A DNA stretch of 64,000 bases from Marinomonas alcarazii (GTDB lineage Bacteria; Pseudomonadota; Gammaproteobacteria; Pseudomonadales; Marinomonadaceae), in NCBI RefSeq assembly GCF_003208215.1, contig NZ_QKLW01000001.1, positions 576,234-640,233 of the forward strand. Direction: 5' to 3'. Every line of letters begins with the position of its first letter. Within the stretch, counting starts at the first letter, position 1. A program made the translations under genes and the position numbers. The notes under the pieces were generated by a model. The model saw only the letters and a program-made list of their open reading frames with translations, had not been told where the DNA came from and searched no databases. Positions 45,527 through 54,431 of this stretch are shown here, in pieces.

Positions 45527-46248
45527 TGAGCCGCTTTGACTCAGCTATAGACATGGAAAACGGATTTATTTCACAGCAAGGATGTCTTACGGCGCCCTTA
45601 AAAGCATCTTGTTCAAGTATCTATTGGTGTCGGTTTGATGTCTCTCGCTATGAAGCAGACCAAGCGGCTATGCTCGATATTGCAGTCCCCAGCTCCCTAA
45701 ATCGTGCTGCACCTAAACGCCTTGCTGAGTTTGTTGCAGGGCGTAACTGTGCCAGACAAGCGCTCTATGAATATGGCGCAAGAGCATTGCCCAGCATCGG
45801 CGATCAACGTCAACCGATTTGGCCTAACGAGCTTTGGGGCAGCATTAGCCACAGCGACGGCATTGCCTTAGCTGTGGTGTCCCCAGACCTAAGCATTGGC
45901 CTTGATATCGAATGCATCGTGTCAGAAAAAACAGTGCAAGACACCAGCCACCTAATTCTTACCTTAACTGAGCGCAATCGCTTTCAAGGGCTTCTTACCC
46001 CTGAACTCTATACCTTAATTTTTTCCGTAAAAGAAAGCTTCTACAAAGCCGCCTTTCCCTATGTACAACGCTTCTTCGACTTTTCTGCTATAGATGTCAT
46101 TGATATTCAGTCAGAACAACAGCAATTGACCTACCGAATTAACCAACGCCTAACCGACGACCTCACCACAGACGTGACTGGGCAAGCGTACTTCTCCCGC
46201 CCATTCCCAGGACATATCATGACTTTTTTGGCGTTAAAAACCGTCTAG
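45526..46248 (+). CDS. Sfp/EntD-type 4'-phosphopantetheinyl transferase
   Basis: 240 aa with the transferase motifs WGSISHSDG, IGLDIE (Mg-binding Asp and Glu) and FSVKESFYKA. It attaches the phosphopantetheine arm of CoA to the carrier-domain serines of the acyl-AMP ligase and the four NRPSs (ten carrier domains). It ends the importer operon by a one-base overlap, which ties uptake and activation together. A decayed copy of its last third follows at 46453-46758. Confidence 0.93.
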   Translation: MSRFDSAIDMENGFISQQGCLTAPLKASCSSIYWCRFDVSRYEADQAAMLDIAVPSSLNRAAPKRLAEFVAGRNCARQALYEYGARALPSIGDQRQPIWPNELWGSISHSDGIALAVVSPDLSIGLDIECIVSEKTVQDTSHLILTLTERNRFQGLLTPELYTLIFSVKESFYKAAFPYVQRFFDFSAIDVIDIQSEQQQLTYRINQRLTDDLTTDVTGQAYFSRPFPGHIMTFLALKTV

Positions 46249-46452
46249 TAAATTTAACAAAAAAAATTGATAGCTTTACTAAGCGGTTTTTCAATTTAAA
46301 GCTCAAGATTTAGAGTTTAAAATTACACTAAGAAAGTGCATATGTTGATAAATAATAAAATGTCATTGGATGAAATGATTTTTGTGAACCGGGCGAAACG
46401 CCTCATCCAAATACTTTGATGAAGTTTACATAACCACCAATTTTTATCAGCT

Positions 46453-46758
46453 GATGTAAGAAACATTTCACATATGAAGCGATTTAATCGTAGGTTGACG
46501 TGCGAGCTGTTCACAGCCATCTTCTCCTTCAAAGAAAGTCTCAACAAAGCCGCTTATCTGCTCGTTAACCGGTTCTCCGACTTTTCTGCAGTAGATGTAT
46601 TAGATATTGACTGGTTAAAAGGCACACTTATCTATCGAATAAATGAGGATTTATGTTGGGGCCTGACCACTGGCACACAGGGCTCTGCGTCTTTCCTTAC
46701 CCCATTCCTAAATACAATCTTAACCATAGTTCGCTTAGGCAAAGTGAATGCCCACTAA
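46453..46758 (+). pseudogene. Decayed duplicate of the phosphopantetheinyl transferase 3' end
   Basis: From about 46453 the frame reads ...RFNRRLTCELFTAIFSFKES, LNKAAYLLVNRFSDFSAVDV and IYRINEDL, aligning along its whole length to the C-terminal third of the transferase just upstream (LTPELYTLIFSVKES, YKAAFPYVQRFFDFSAIDV, TYRINQRL). The N-terminal two thirds, with GSISHSDG and GLDIE, are absent. It has an internal ATG (46474) and ends with a few extra residues, but cannot be an active transferase. It has diverged well beyond a recent duplication. Confidence 0.85.
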
Positions 46759-46981
46759 TTGAATAAATCATCACATATTATTACTGACCTGACCTGACCC
46801 TAACTACTCCACGTAGATCTTTGTGACCGCTATTTATTATGTGATGAAATAATTTACAAATATTGTATTGCGTAAGACATACTTGCTGGTAATATCAGCT
46901 TATGTGCTTCTATACTTGAGGCGTATAATTGGTTCATGATGAACAATGAAATTCCAATAAAAATAACAATGGAGCTTAATT

Positions 46982-48322
46982 ATGACTATCCCTTCAAAAT
47001 TCTTGTTTCGTGCAAGTTTGGTTGCTGCTTCTGTTGCTGCAGCGTCATCAGCTTATTCGGCAGGTTTTGCTTTAAATGATCACAGTGCTACAGCTTCGGG
47101 TAAAGCCTTAGGAGGGGTGGCAGCTTCAAATGAAGACATCTCTTCCAGCTTCTGGAACCCCGCTTTACTGACCAATGCAAAATCAACAACTGTCTATGTG
47201 TCTGGCGCTTATGTGATGCCGACAATGGATGTGACACTGAATTCAGCCAAGGATGCTACACCAGCTTTAGCTGGGGGGGCTAAAGATTTATCAGCTGATG
47301 GCGCTACAAACGATTCCGTTGATAACACCTTGGTGCCTGCTTTTTACTTTGCTAAGCCGATTAATGAAAGAACAGTTGCTGGTGTTTCCTTGAATGTGCC
47401 ATTTGGTTTATCAGGGGATTATGGGCAAGATTGGGCTGGACGTTTTCATGCGACAGAAACAGCGATTCAGGATATTGCTCTGAGTTTTTCTCTAGCGCAT
47501 CGTGTTAATGACTGGGCATCTGTTGGCGCGAGTGTTCAGATTCATAAGGCGGAAGTTGTTCTTGAGTCTGCTGTTGGTACTTCTACTGCTGCGGCGGGTG
47601 GAGAAGGTATTGGTCGGATTGAAGCGGATGATACCAGTTATGGTTACAGTCTTGGTGTAGCGTTAGAGCCAAGAAAGGGGACTCGCATTGGTTTGGGATA
47701 TCGTAGCGAGGTAAGCTTTGATTTTAAAGGCGATGTTAAATACCAAAATGTTGCTGGTGTAAATCAAGGGCTTACTACTGCTGGAGCGGGATACCAATTA
47801 ATTAACGCTAATGTTACTGACTCAATTGATTTTCCATCAGTGCTTACACTTGGTGTTGAACAGGATTTGACGCCTAAGTTGGTTTTAGGTCTTAGCGCCA
47901 TACGCACCGGCTGGGGTTCAATGGATGGCATTAATATTGACTTTGATAGTAAGCAACCAAATTCAGTGCTTACTTTTGGGTTTGAAGACCAGTGGATGTA
48001 TTCTGCAGGTTTAACTTACGCCTATTCAGATAAGCTGACCTTGCGTACTGGTGTTGCCATGGATGATTCTCCTGTGACGGATGAATACCGCTCTGCACGT
48101 ACGCCAGATGGTGATCGTAAGTGGATTTCTTTTGGTGCTACCTATGACTTTAATGAGATGACGTCTGCGACTTTTGCCTTTACTCATGTGATGATAGACG
48201 ATGTATCTGTTGATCGTGATTTCACTGCGACAGGCGAGGAAGATGCTTCTCGTGGTACTTTAGATGCAGATTACAAATCGTCTGCCAATGTTATTTCTGT
48301 CGCGATGAATATGGCGTTCTAA
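46982..48322 (+). CDS. FadL-family outer-membrane transporter
   Basis: 446 aa with a signal peptide cut after residue 27 (AYSA-GFALND); a mature start AGFAL-type is typical of FadL/TodX proteins. Further marks are SFWNPALLT (the NPA motif of the family), FGLSGDYGQDWAGRF and a C-terminal aromatic residue (AMNMAF). The family moves long-chain fatty acids or other hydrophobic compounds across the outer membrane. Its own ribosome site (TGGAG) and terminator make it a single-gene unit. A link to the lipopeptide siderophore is possible but not shown. Confidence 0.9.
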   Translation: MTIPSKFLFRASLVAASVAAASSAYSAGFALNDHSATASGKALGGVAASNEDISSSFWNPALLTNAKSTTVYVSGAYVMPTMDVTLNSAKDATPALAGGAKDLSADGATNDSVDNTLVPAFYFAKPINERTVAGVSLNVPFGLSGDYGQDWAGRFHATETAIQDIALSFSLAHRVNDWASVGASVQIHKAEVVLESAVGTSTAAAGGEGIGRIEADDTSYGYSLGVALEPRKGTRIGLGYRSEVSFDFKGDVKYQNVAGVNQGLTTAGAGYQLINANVTDSIDFPSVLTLGVEQDLTPKLVLGLSAIRTGWGSMDGINIDFDSKQPNSVLTFGFEDQWMYSAGLTYAYSDKLTLRTGVAMDDSPVTDEYRSARTPDGDRKWISFGATYDFNEMTSATFAFTHVMIDDVSVDRDFTATGEEDASRGTLDADYKSSANVISVAMNMAF

Positions 48323-48348
48323 TCTATCCCTTTCAGGTTTAGCGCTTA

Positions 48349-48386
48349 AAAAAGCCAGAGTTCAATTTTGAACTCTGGCTTTTTAG
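48349..48386. terminator. Terminator between the porin and the GGDEF-EAL gene
   Basis: AAAAAGCCAGAGTTCAA pairs with TTGAACTCTGGCTTTTT around a 2-nt loop. With A-rich and T-rich flanks it can work for both converging genes. Confidence 0.93.
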
Positions 48387-48433
48387 TGTCTGGGAACTGG
48401 TATTTTGGGGTGCTACTTCTTATTGGCAGGAAC

Positions 48434-50683
48434 TTAATAAACCATTCGTAGTTCTTTGGCTTTGGCGTTGTCTTGTGCCGTCCAATCAGACAGAGGAGAA
48501 GGCTTAGCAAAATAGTAGCCTTGTAGTGTGTTACAACCTAGAGCAGCCAATAATGTGGCTTGTTCTTTTGTTTCTATGCCTTCCGCAATGACTTTCATGC
48601 CAAGAGACTCGGCAAGCTTTATCGTTGATTTAACAATGTCTACATGGCGTTGATCGCCAGGTAAAGGTGTGACAAAGCGGCGGTCAATCTTGAGTATGTT
48701 AGCTGGGATATCTACAAGTTGGCCTAGAGAGGCTTGTCCTGTTCCAAAGTCATCAATGGCGATGGAGTAGCCATATTGAGATAAGCTTCTTAAGCGTTTA
48801 TGGATTAGGGGGTGTGTCATTACCGAGCTGGTTTCGGTTATCTCTAGTTCCATCATATCCGCCAACCATGGATTGTCTGACACCAAAGTCATAAGTAGGG
48901 CGAAGAAGGTATCATTCATTAATTCTTGGCCAGCTAGATTGAAAGCAATGGGTGTATAAATGTGCTCCTTGTGCCATTCCGATAAAGTAGCGACAAGCTC
49001 ACGAACGAGGTTTTCGGCCAATAAAGGCAATAGGCCAAGTTTCTCGGCAATTTTTATAAAGGTGGTAGGAGGAATGAATTTCCCATTATTTTGCCAGCGG
49101 GCTAAGGCTTCAAATGAACATATTTGCCCATTTGGAGAAACTTGTGGCTGAAGCCAAATCTTGATGTCTTTATTCTTGATGGCAGCGCTGAGCTTCAAAC
49201 CTAGCTTATGCTCTTCAATGAGTTTGTTTTCAAGGCTGTGATTGTAGTAGGAAAGTCGCTCTGTGCTGTTTGAATATTCTAGTGCCATCTCACAGTGTTC
49301 TAATAGCTCTTCTGCGTTTTTCCCATCGGTGTGGTAATAAGCGATACCGACTTGATAGTCCATGTTCAGGCGGCTGCCATTGATCATGATTTGATTAGGC
49401 AAAACAGAACGGATAAGTGTCGATAGGTTTTTTTGAATTAGGTAGGCTTGTCCAAGCGGTACAAAGCAAGCGAATTTGACGCCACGTAATCGACCTATAA
49501 TTGCTTGGTCTGAAAGCTTATTTTGAAGTGTCTTAGCGAAGTTTAGAATAACTTTGTTTGCGTTGTCTTTGCCATATTGTTTATTAAGTAGCTTGAACTG
49601 GCTGATTCTAATGATAAACATAGCACCGGTTAGGTGCTTATCTTGCTCTGCAATTCGTTGGTTTATCTGACGGCAAAAATGTCTATGGTTTGGCAGCAAG
49701 GTCAGCAAGTCAAAATGCGCTAATCGACTATTGGTCTGTTGAGTGTTTTCGAGTTCTTGCTGGATAGCATACAGCTGCGTATTGTTCTGTAGGTGAAGTG
49801 CGTAATGTCCATGTTGCGTCAATGTGACGCGACGCATTTCTATATGCACGGCACTGTCTTGTTTTAATGTGCACTCTACAAGATTAGATTTCCAAAATGC
49901 GTTCTTACTATCGGATACCGGTGTTAGCCAATCTATTATGCTAGAGTCTACAAAGTCATGTTGCTTTGGCCCTGTTAGTAATTCACGAGCTAGTTGATTG
50001 GCTTTTAATATTTTTCCTTTCTGATCACATAGTAGAGTCGGTGTCCCTGTATTTTCAAAAAACTCTTCATACATAGCGTAATTATCGTTGAGTTTTTTGT
50101 TCAGTAGTCTCATGTGGGAAACATTGTTTTCAAGCATCTGGATGATTCTTGAAACAGCAAGTGGTAGGCCAATATTGAGTGTCACAAAAGTAAGCAGCTG
50201 GAAGTAAAAAGACGTAGCATCAACTTGCTCAATGTCATTGCTTTTTATTGCTACTAAGCAAAAAGGCAAGAGGTTAAAAGCCATAGCTGCTAGCGACGCT
50301 TTAAAGCTGAATAGAAGCCTGGTAATAAGCGGTAACGAGTATAAAGAGACCAGTGCGTATTTTTCAGCATAGGACTCATTACTAAAGTTTAAGAGTAAAA
50401 TGCTCGTGGTGAGCAGAACCAAAAGAAATAAAACCGCAGTGACTTTTGTGTACTTGTTACTTAGTAGAAGCAACCCAACCAGCAGGCCAAGATAGAGTGT
50501 ATTTAATCCGATTAACGCAATATCACTATGTGTGAATAAAAAGTGTAAGTCTGAGATGGCAAAGATGCAGATGGTAAGCGCTAATAAAATTCTGAGTGCG
50601 CTTTGCTGGAAGGTCTTTTTGCCTCTTCCAAAAGAAGCGTCAGAGTCGGCTAAAAAATAAGTTTTAAGAAAATCAATAAACAT
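48434..50683 (-). CDS. Membrane PAS-GGDEF-EAL protein, GGDEF degenerate
   Basis: 749 aa. The N-terminal 190 residues carry about six hydrophobic segments with no recognised sensor family. A PAS-like domain follows (YEEFFENTGTPTLLCDQKGKIL, about 205-310). The GGDEF region keeps HFDLLTLLPNHRHF, but the active loop reads RLRGVKFACF instead of GGDEF/GGEEF, so cyclase activity is unlikely. The EAL domain looks complete: SFEALARW, FNLAGQEL, ELEITETS, IDDFGTG, LKIDRRFV, AEGIET, QGYYFAKP. It is therefore probably a c-di-GMP phosphodiesterase. It is transcribed alone on the minus strand. Confidence 0.9.
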   Translation of the reverse strand: MFIDFLKTYFLADSDASFGRGKKTFQQSALRILLALTICIFAISDLHFLFTHSDIALIGLNTLYLGLLVGLLLLSNKYTKVTAVLFLLVLLTTSILLLNFSNESYAEKYALVSLYSLPLITRLLFSFKASLAAMAFNLLPFCLVAIKSNDIEQVDATSFYFQLLTFVTLNIGLPLAVSRIIQMLENNVSHMRLLNKKLNDNYAMYEEFFENTGTPTLLCDQKGKILKANQLARELLTGPKQHDFVDSSIIDWLTPVSDSKNAFWKSNLVECTLKQDSAVHIEMRRVTLTQHGHYALHLQNNTQLYAIQQELENTQQTNSRLAHFDLLTLLPNHRHFCRQINQRIAEQDKHLTGAMFIIRISQFKLLNKQYGKDNANKVILNFAKTLQNKLSDQAIIGRLRGVKFACFVPLGQAYLIQKNLSTLIRSVLPNQIMINGSRLNMDYQVGIAYYHTDGKNAEELLEHCEMALEYSNSTERLSYYNHSLENKLIEEHKLGLKLSAAIKNKDIKIWLQPQVSPNGQICSFEALARWQNNGKFIPPTTFIKIAEKLGLLPLLAENLVRELVATLSEWHKEHIYTPIAFNLAGQELMNDTFFALLMTLVSDNPWLADMMELEITETSSVMTHPLIHKRLRSLSQYGYSIAIDDFGTGQASLGQLVDIPANILKIDRRFVTPLPGDQRHVDIVKSTIKLAESLGMKVIAEGIETKEQATLLAALGCNTLQGYYFAKPSPLSDWTAQDNAKAKELRMVY

Positions 50684-50795
50684 TAATCAACTTCATAATG
50701 CAAAAGAATATAAGCCACAGTTATTTATGGCTTACGTAAGACAGTACCTAAAAAGTGCTAATTTGACTATGTTAGTTTTGCATTTAAATGAAAAT

Positions 50796-51914
50796 TTACG
50801 CGGTAATTGGGTGTAAATGATTGTCCCAATGTAAATCTGTATGATTTTCGATCGATGTGGTTGTGCTTTGTACAGGGTTGCTTTTCAGTATCGATCCGGC
50901 TCCACTGGATAACATAAATTCATGCGGGTTGTTGGTGGCTGAAACACCACAAACATCACGGCAATTATCAATACCTAAAAACGTTTTTGAATGGACATGC
51001 CAGTAGGCCACTAAGCCGCCCCTTGGGGTGCTTACCGCCAATACCTCCCCCGATGAATCGAAACAAACACTTCCGCAATATTGCTTAAAGCGTATTCTTA
51101 CTTCTTCTGGAATAGGCAAGTAGTCAAGATTTGATTGCTCAAGCCGGGATAGGGCGACAAGAGGGACTTGATCCCAGATGTCACCTTGATATTGAAAGCC
51201 CAGTGCCACCGTACCTTGCTGATTCACATCCAGATGGCGGATGCTTAACTGATGCAAGTCAGCGCTATTTTCGGATTGATTTAATACTTTTCCATTATCT
51301 AAATTTAAATAAGTGACATTGGGTTTCATAGTATCCAGATTCAATATTTTTCTGTCTTCATCTGGATGAGTCATGAGGCCGCCGTTGGCAATGACCAAAA
51401 CATTATCGCCCCAAAGAACGGATTCATGGGGGCCAATACCCTCACTGTTAAATGATTGAATAATGTCACCGCTTGGCCACTGGCGAATGAATATCTTGCC
51501 TTGTCCTGATGGGTAATGGTTCTCTTGAGTGATAAGACGTTTGCCATCTTTGCTGAAAAGGGCATGCCCATAAAAATGATGCTCTTTGCTAGGCTCGATA
51601 CGAGTAATTCTTTGGCCGGTTGAAACATCAAAGAACTCTATAAAGAATCCTGGCCTGCGGGCAACAATTCCAACAATACTTTGATTAGGGTGAACAACAG
51701 GAGCGTGTGCTCTATCTGTGAGTGGCGTATTCCATATAAGGCTCCCTTGTTCGTCAAACAAACCAAAGAAGTGCTCTTGCTTACCCAGAGAATATGCAGA
51801 GGCATACAGCTTTTTCCCTGGGTTCTGCTGGGTTAATGCGGCCCATGAGGGGGTAGTTATGACAACACCGCTCAAAGCGCTACCCATTGCAAGGAAAGAT
51901 CGTCTTGAAAGCAT
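50796..51914 (-). CDS. DUF1513 beta-propeller-like periplasmic protein
   Basis: 372 aa with a twin-arginine signal (SRRSFLAMGSALSG) ending near ASWA, so probably exported folded. The body has repeats of WD40-like strands (SKDGKRLITQENHY, GIGPHESVLWGDNVLVIANGG, SIRHLDVNQQGTVALGFQYQG, CGSVCFDSSGEVLAVSTPRGG), as in DUF1513 proteins. This family usually ends clusters of imelysin and DUF1111 di-haem genes. It lies 6 bp behind the imelysin gene. Its molecular role is not established; iron handling in the periplasm is inferred from the neighbours. Confidence 0.85.
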   Translation of the reverse strand: MLSRRSFLAMGSALSGVVITTPSWAALTQQNPGKKLYASAYSLGKQEHFFGLFDEQGSLIWNTPLTDRAHAPVVHPNQSIVGIVARRPGFFIEFFDVSTGQRITRIEPSKEHHFYGHALFSKDGKRLITQENHYPSGQGKIFIRQWPSGDIIQSFNSEGIGPHESVLWGDNVLVIANGGLMTHPDEDRKILNLDTMKPNVTYLNLDNGKVLNQSENSADLHQLSIRHLDVNQQGTVALGFQYQGDIWDQVPLVALSRLEQSNLDYLPIPEEVRIRFKQYCGSVCFDSSGEVLAVSTPRGGLVAYWHVHSKTFLGIDNCRDVCGVSATNNPHEFMLSSGAGSILKSNPVQSTTTSIENHTDLHWDNHLHPITA

Positions 51915-51920
51915 CTTAAA

Positions 51921-52985
51921 TTAGTCTCCGTCTCTGCTATTAAAGCCAATTTGGAAACCAAGTTGAGTGACTATGCTCGTTAGGTATGACTGGCTGTTAG
52001 AGATTGATTGGACTAAAGGTTTTGCGAGCGCAATGCGTTTTTCTTGTGAGTAGTTGGCATCAGAGTGAAAGAAATCACTAGGTAGCTGAAGTGCTAGCTT
52101 AAGGTTTTGCGTAAGCTGTACTTCAAACTTTTCAGCAAGCACTGGATCTTTCTGTTTGGCCATGTCGAACAGCGATGGAGAACCTGCGTGATAAATTTCA
52201 CGATACGATTTAAGGTTTTGCTGAATTGCTTTCAAAGGCAGGTCGCTTCTGTAGAACTCGGCCAATTTCAAATTTTCACGGCCATTATAGCCAATGGGGG
52301 TTTCAAGTTTCGCGTCTTTTACGGCCGACATATGCTCTACCCACTGCTGCAAAAATTGTTCTAAAGCGATTTTTTCATGATCAAATCCCATGCCTTCTTC
52401 ATCAAACACCCAATCCTGAGCTTTGCCATTTTGCCACTGAGTGGCAACGGCGTCGGCGCTTTCCAAGTGATGCATTGTGACCTTTTTAAGCAATTGGCAA
52501 TGCTTAGCAGAATGAATAGGTTCGAAGTCTGGATGATAAAGTAGGCTTTCAATGGCGGTCAGACCGCGTACTGCAATACTGGCTTTTGTCCAAAACTTAG
52601 GGGCGTCCATAACGTCTGGATTACCTTGAGCAAGTGTTCTAAGTTGGCGTTGAGTGACCCCTTTTTTATCAGGCCAGTATTCAAAGGCGTAATAGCGCAT
52701 GAAGTAAGTAACGGGACCAAAGTTTAGCCACTGAACTTGCTGCCAATCTAAGGCGTTCTGCTGAAAAGCGTCTTGTGCGCTTTGTAGAGTCTCTTGTGAT
52801 GGTGAGCCACAAAGCGTCGTGGTGCTTTGTTGTAGTATTTTGGAGGAATCGGAATATGCGCTGTAACCTTGTTTTACAATCTTATCAACAATGCCATTTA
52901 GAGGGCCTTCCCATTGGCCTGCTGAAGCTAGCAAAGGGGATGTGGCACTAATCACCAGCGCAATTAGTTTTGGAAAGTGTTTCAT
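51921..52985 (-). CDS. Imelysin-family periplasmic protein
   Basis: 354 aa with a signal peptide (cut near LLASAG). Imelysin-like pattern: NALDWQQVQWLNFGPV and RGLTAIESLLY, the position of the GxHxxE motif, here with Thr in place of His. A second helical bundle shows EMSAVKD-like and LKLALQLPSDFF segments. Imelysin proteins are exported and associated with iron uptake. This is the shorter of two in the cluster and its ATG overlaps the stop of the DUF1111 gene. The altered motif suggests a different ligand or a structural role relative to the long copy. Confidence 0.85.
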   Translation of the reverse strand: MKHFPKLIALVISATSPLLASAGQWEGPLNGIVDKIVKQGYSAYSDSSKILQQSTTTLCGSPSQETLQSAQDAFQQNALDWQQVQWLNFGPVTYFMRYYAFEYWPDKKGVTQRQLRTLAQGNPDVMDAPKFWTKASIAVRGLTAIESLLYHPDFEPIHSAKHCQLLKKVTMHHLESADAVATQWQNGKAQDWVFDEEGMGFDHEKIALEQFLQQWVEHMSAVKDAKLETPIGYNGRENLKLAEFYRSDLPLKAIQQNLKSYREIYHAGSPSLFDMAKQKDPVLAEKFEVQLTQNLKLALQLPSDFFHSDANYSQEKRIALAKPLVQSISNSQSYLTSIVTQLGFQIGFNSRDGD

Positions 52986-54364
52986 TAAAGCGACTCCAAA
53001 AAGTAGATGAGTTTTTTTCGATGTTCTTGGTTTAGGCTCTTATAATATTCTTGGCTCTGTTTTGCTTCTCCGCCATGCCAGAGAATGGCTTCTTCAATGT
53101 TTCTTGCTCTGCCATCGTGTAAAAAACTCACGCGACCAGAAACCTTATCAGATAACCCCATTCCCCATAAAGGTGCTGTTCGCCATTCAGTGGTACTGGC
53201 AGAAAAGCTTGGGAAGCCACTCGCCAGTGCTGGCCCCATATCGTGCAGCAACATATCGGTAAAAGGATAGAATGTGCGATTATTTAAGACAGAAAATTCT
53301 GAGTTGTCGCCGGTTTTCATTTTCGGTGTATGGCAGCTAGCGCAACCACCATCATCAAAATAACGCTTTCCTTCTAAAAACGATTTTTTCGTTAAATTGC
53401 GCATAGCGGGAGGAGCAGACAGAGAGACAAATAAATCGACTAATCTAGCTTGTTGTTTGTCGACTTCTAAATTGTCTAAGTGGGGACTGTTTCCTGTTGG
53501 GCTGGCTAGGCACTCTGTTTGAAATGCAGTGCAGTCTCCGTGTGGGGACGGATTTAATGGCGTGGATAACCCCAAGTCATTGTTAAAGGCAGATTGATTT
53601 TGTGCACTAACCGAGTGTACAGATGCTTTATAGCCAAAACGCCCTAAAAGAATGTTGTCGCCATTTTTTATCCAACTGACGCGACCACTTATCCCGTCAT
53701 TGTTGCTATCGTCTGGGTCTGCCAGGGCAATAATGTCTTTCGCTGGAATATTCTCTAGTAAGCCCATTCCTATTAACGCTGGTGAAGTCAGCATGGTGAA
53801 GCGAGTGCTGTCTTCAAAATCGCCATAATTAAGAATGCGCCAGTGAAGATTTGGGGCTCTTAGTTCGACTTCTGTACCATCGTCCAATATTTCAATGTGT
53901 GTGTCATAAGTAAGGTAGTAATCACCTTCTGGCTGAATACCTGGCGAGCTATGCCCTTGAAATTGATGCCCGTAACGTTTGTCCCCAATATGAGGATAAA
54001 TATTTTGGGGTGGTTTATAGGAAGTTGGGTAAGATTTACCTAGGCGTATTAAAAAAGATGGCACAGACACGCCACTAACATTTTCTTCAGGGGCATGACC
54101 TCGGCCATTATTGATATGGCAATTGTTACAAGAGCGAGTATTAAATAATGGGCCTAAACCATCACTGGCCGTTGTTGATGAAGGTGAGGGCACCCAGAGT
54201 TTTTGAAAGACGTTCTTACCTATAGAGAAGTTTAGCTTGTCTTCAACTTCAATGCCGACAAAAGGTTTGGAATAACTGTCGGCAATGGCAGGGTTCTGGA
54301 AACAAAAAAAGCTGGCGTAAACGCCAGCTATAAGAAAAAACACTTTTCTAAAATACGCTGTCAT
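52985..54364 (-). CDS. Di-haem DUF1111 oxidoreductase
   Basis: 459 aa with a signal peptide (about 28 residues, AIADS). It has two c-type haem sites: CNNCH (Cys79, Cys82, His83) within FNTRSCNNCHINNGRGHAP, and CASCHTPKM near residue 350. Both regions are typical of the DUF1111 family, often annotated 'thiol oxidoreductase' although the name is not supported by chemistry. A conserved LHDMG, plus FLHDGRARNIEEAILWHGGEA near the end, resembles the MauG/cytochrome c peroxidase relatives. It sits between two imelysin genes, so it may oxidise or reduce iron in the periplasm for them. That is inference. Confidence 0.88.
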   Translation of the reverse strand: MTAYFRKVFFLIAGVYASFFCFQNPAIADSYSKPFVGIEVEDKLNFSIGKNVFQKLWVPSPSSTTASDGLGPLFNTRSCNNCHINNGRGHAPEENVSGVSVPSFLIRLGKSYPTSYKPPQNIYPHIGDKRYGHQFQGHSSPGIQPEGDYYLTYDTHIEILDDGTEVELRAPNLHWRILNYGDFEDSTRFTMLTSPALIGMGLLENIPAKDIIALADPDDSNNDGISGRVSWIKNGDNILLGRFGYKASVHSVSAQNQSAFNNDLGLSTPLNPSPHGDCTAFQTECLASPTGNSPHLDNLEVDKQQARLVDLFVSLSAPPAMRNLTKKSFLEGKRYFDDGGCASCHTPKMKTGDNSEFSVLNNRTFYPFTDMLLHDMGPALASGFPSFSASTTEWRTAPLWGMGLSDKVSGRVSFLHDGRARNIEEAILWHGGEAKQSQEYYKSLNQEHRKKLIYFLESL

Positions 54365-54431
54365 AAATAGACAAATACCATTAACTGACTAGATGACAAA
54401 GCCTTCCTTGGCTTTTATTGTAAACAAATAT

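Noticed and set aside
46982-48322. FadL-type porin as part of the siderophore locus
   Set aside because: It has its own terminator, no Fur-like box was seen, and the family normally carries fatty acids or hydrophobics, so a siderophore role is unsupported.
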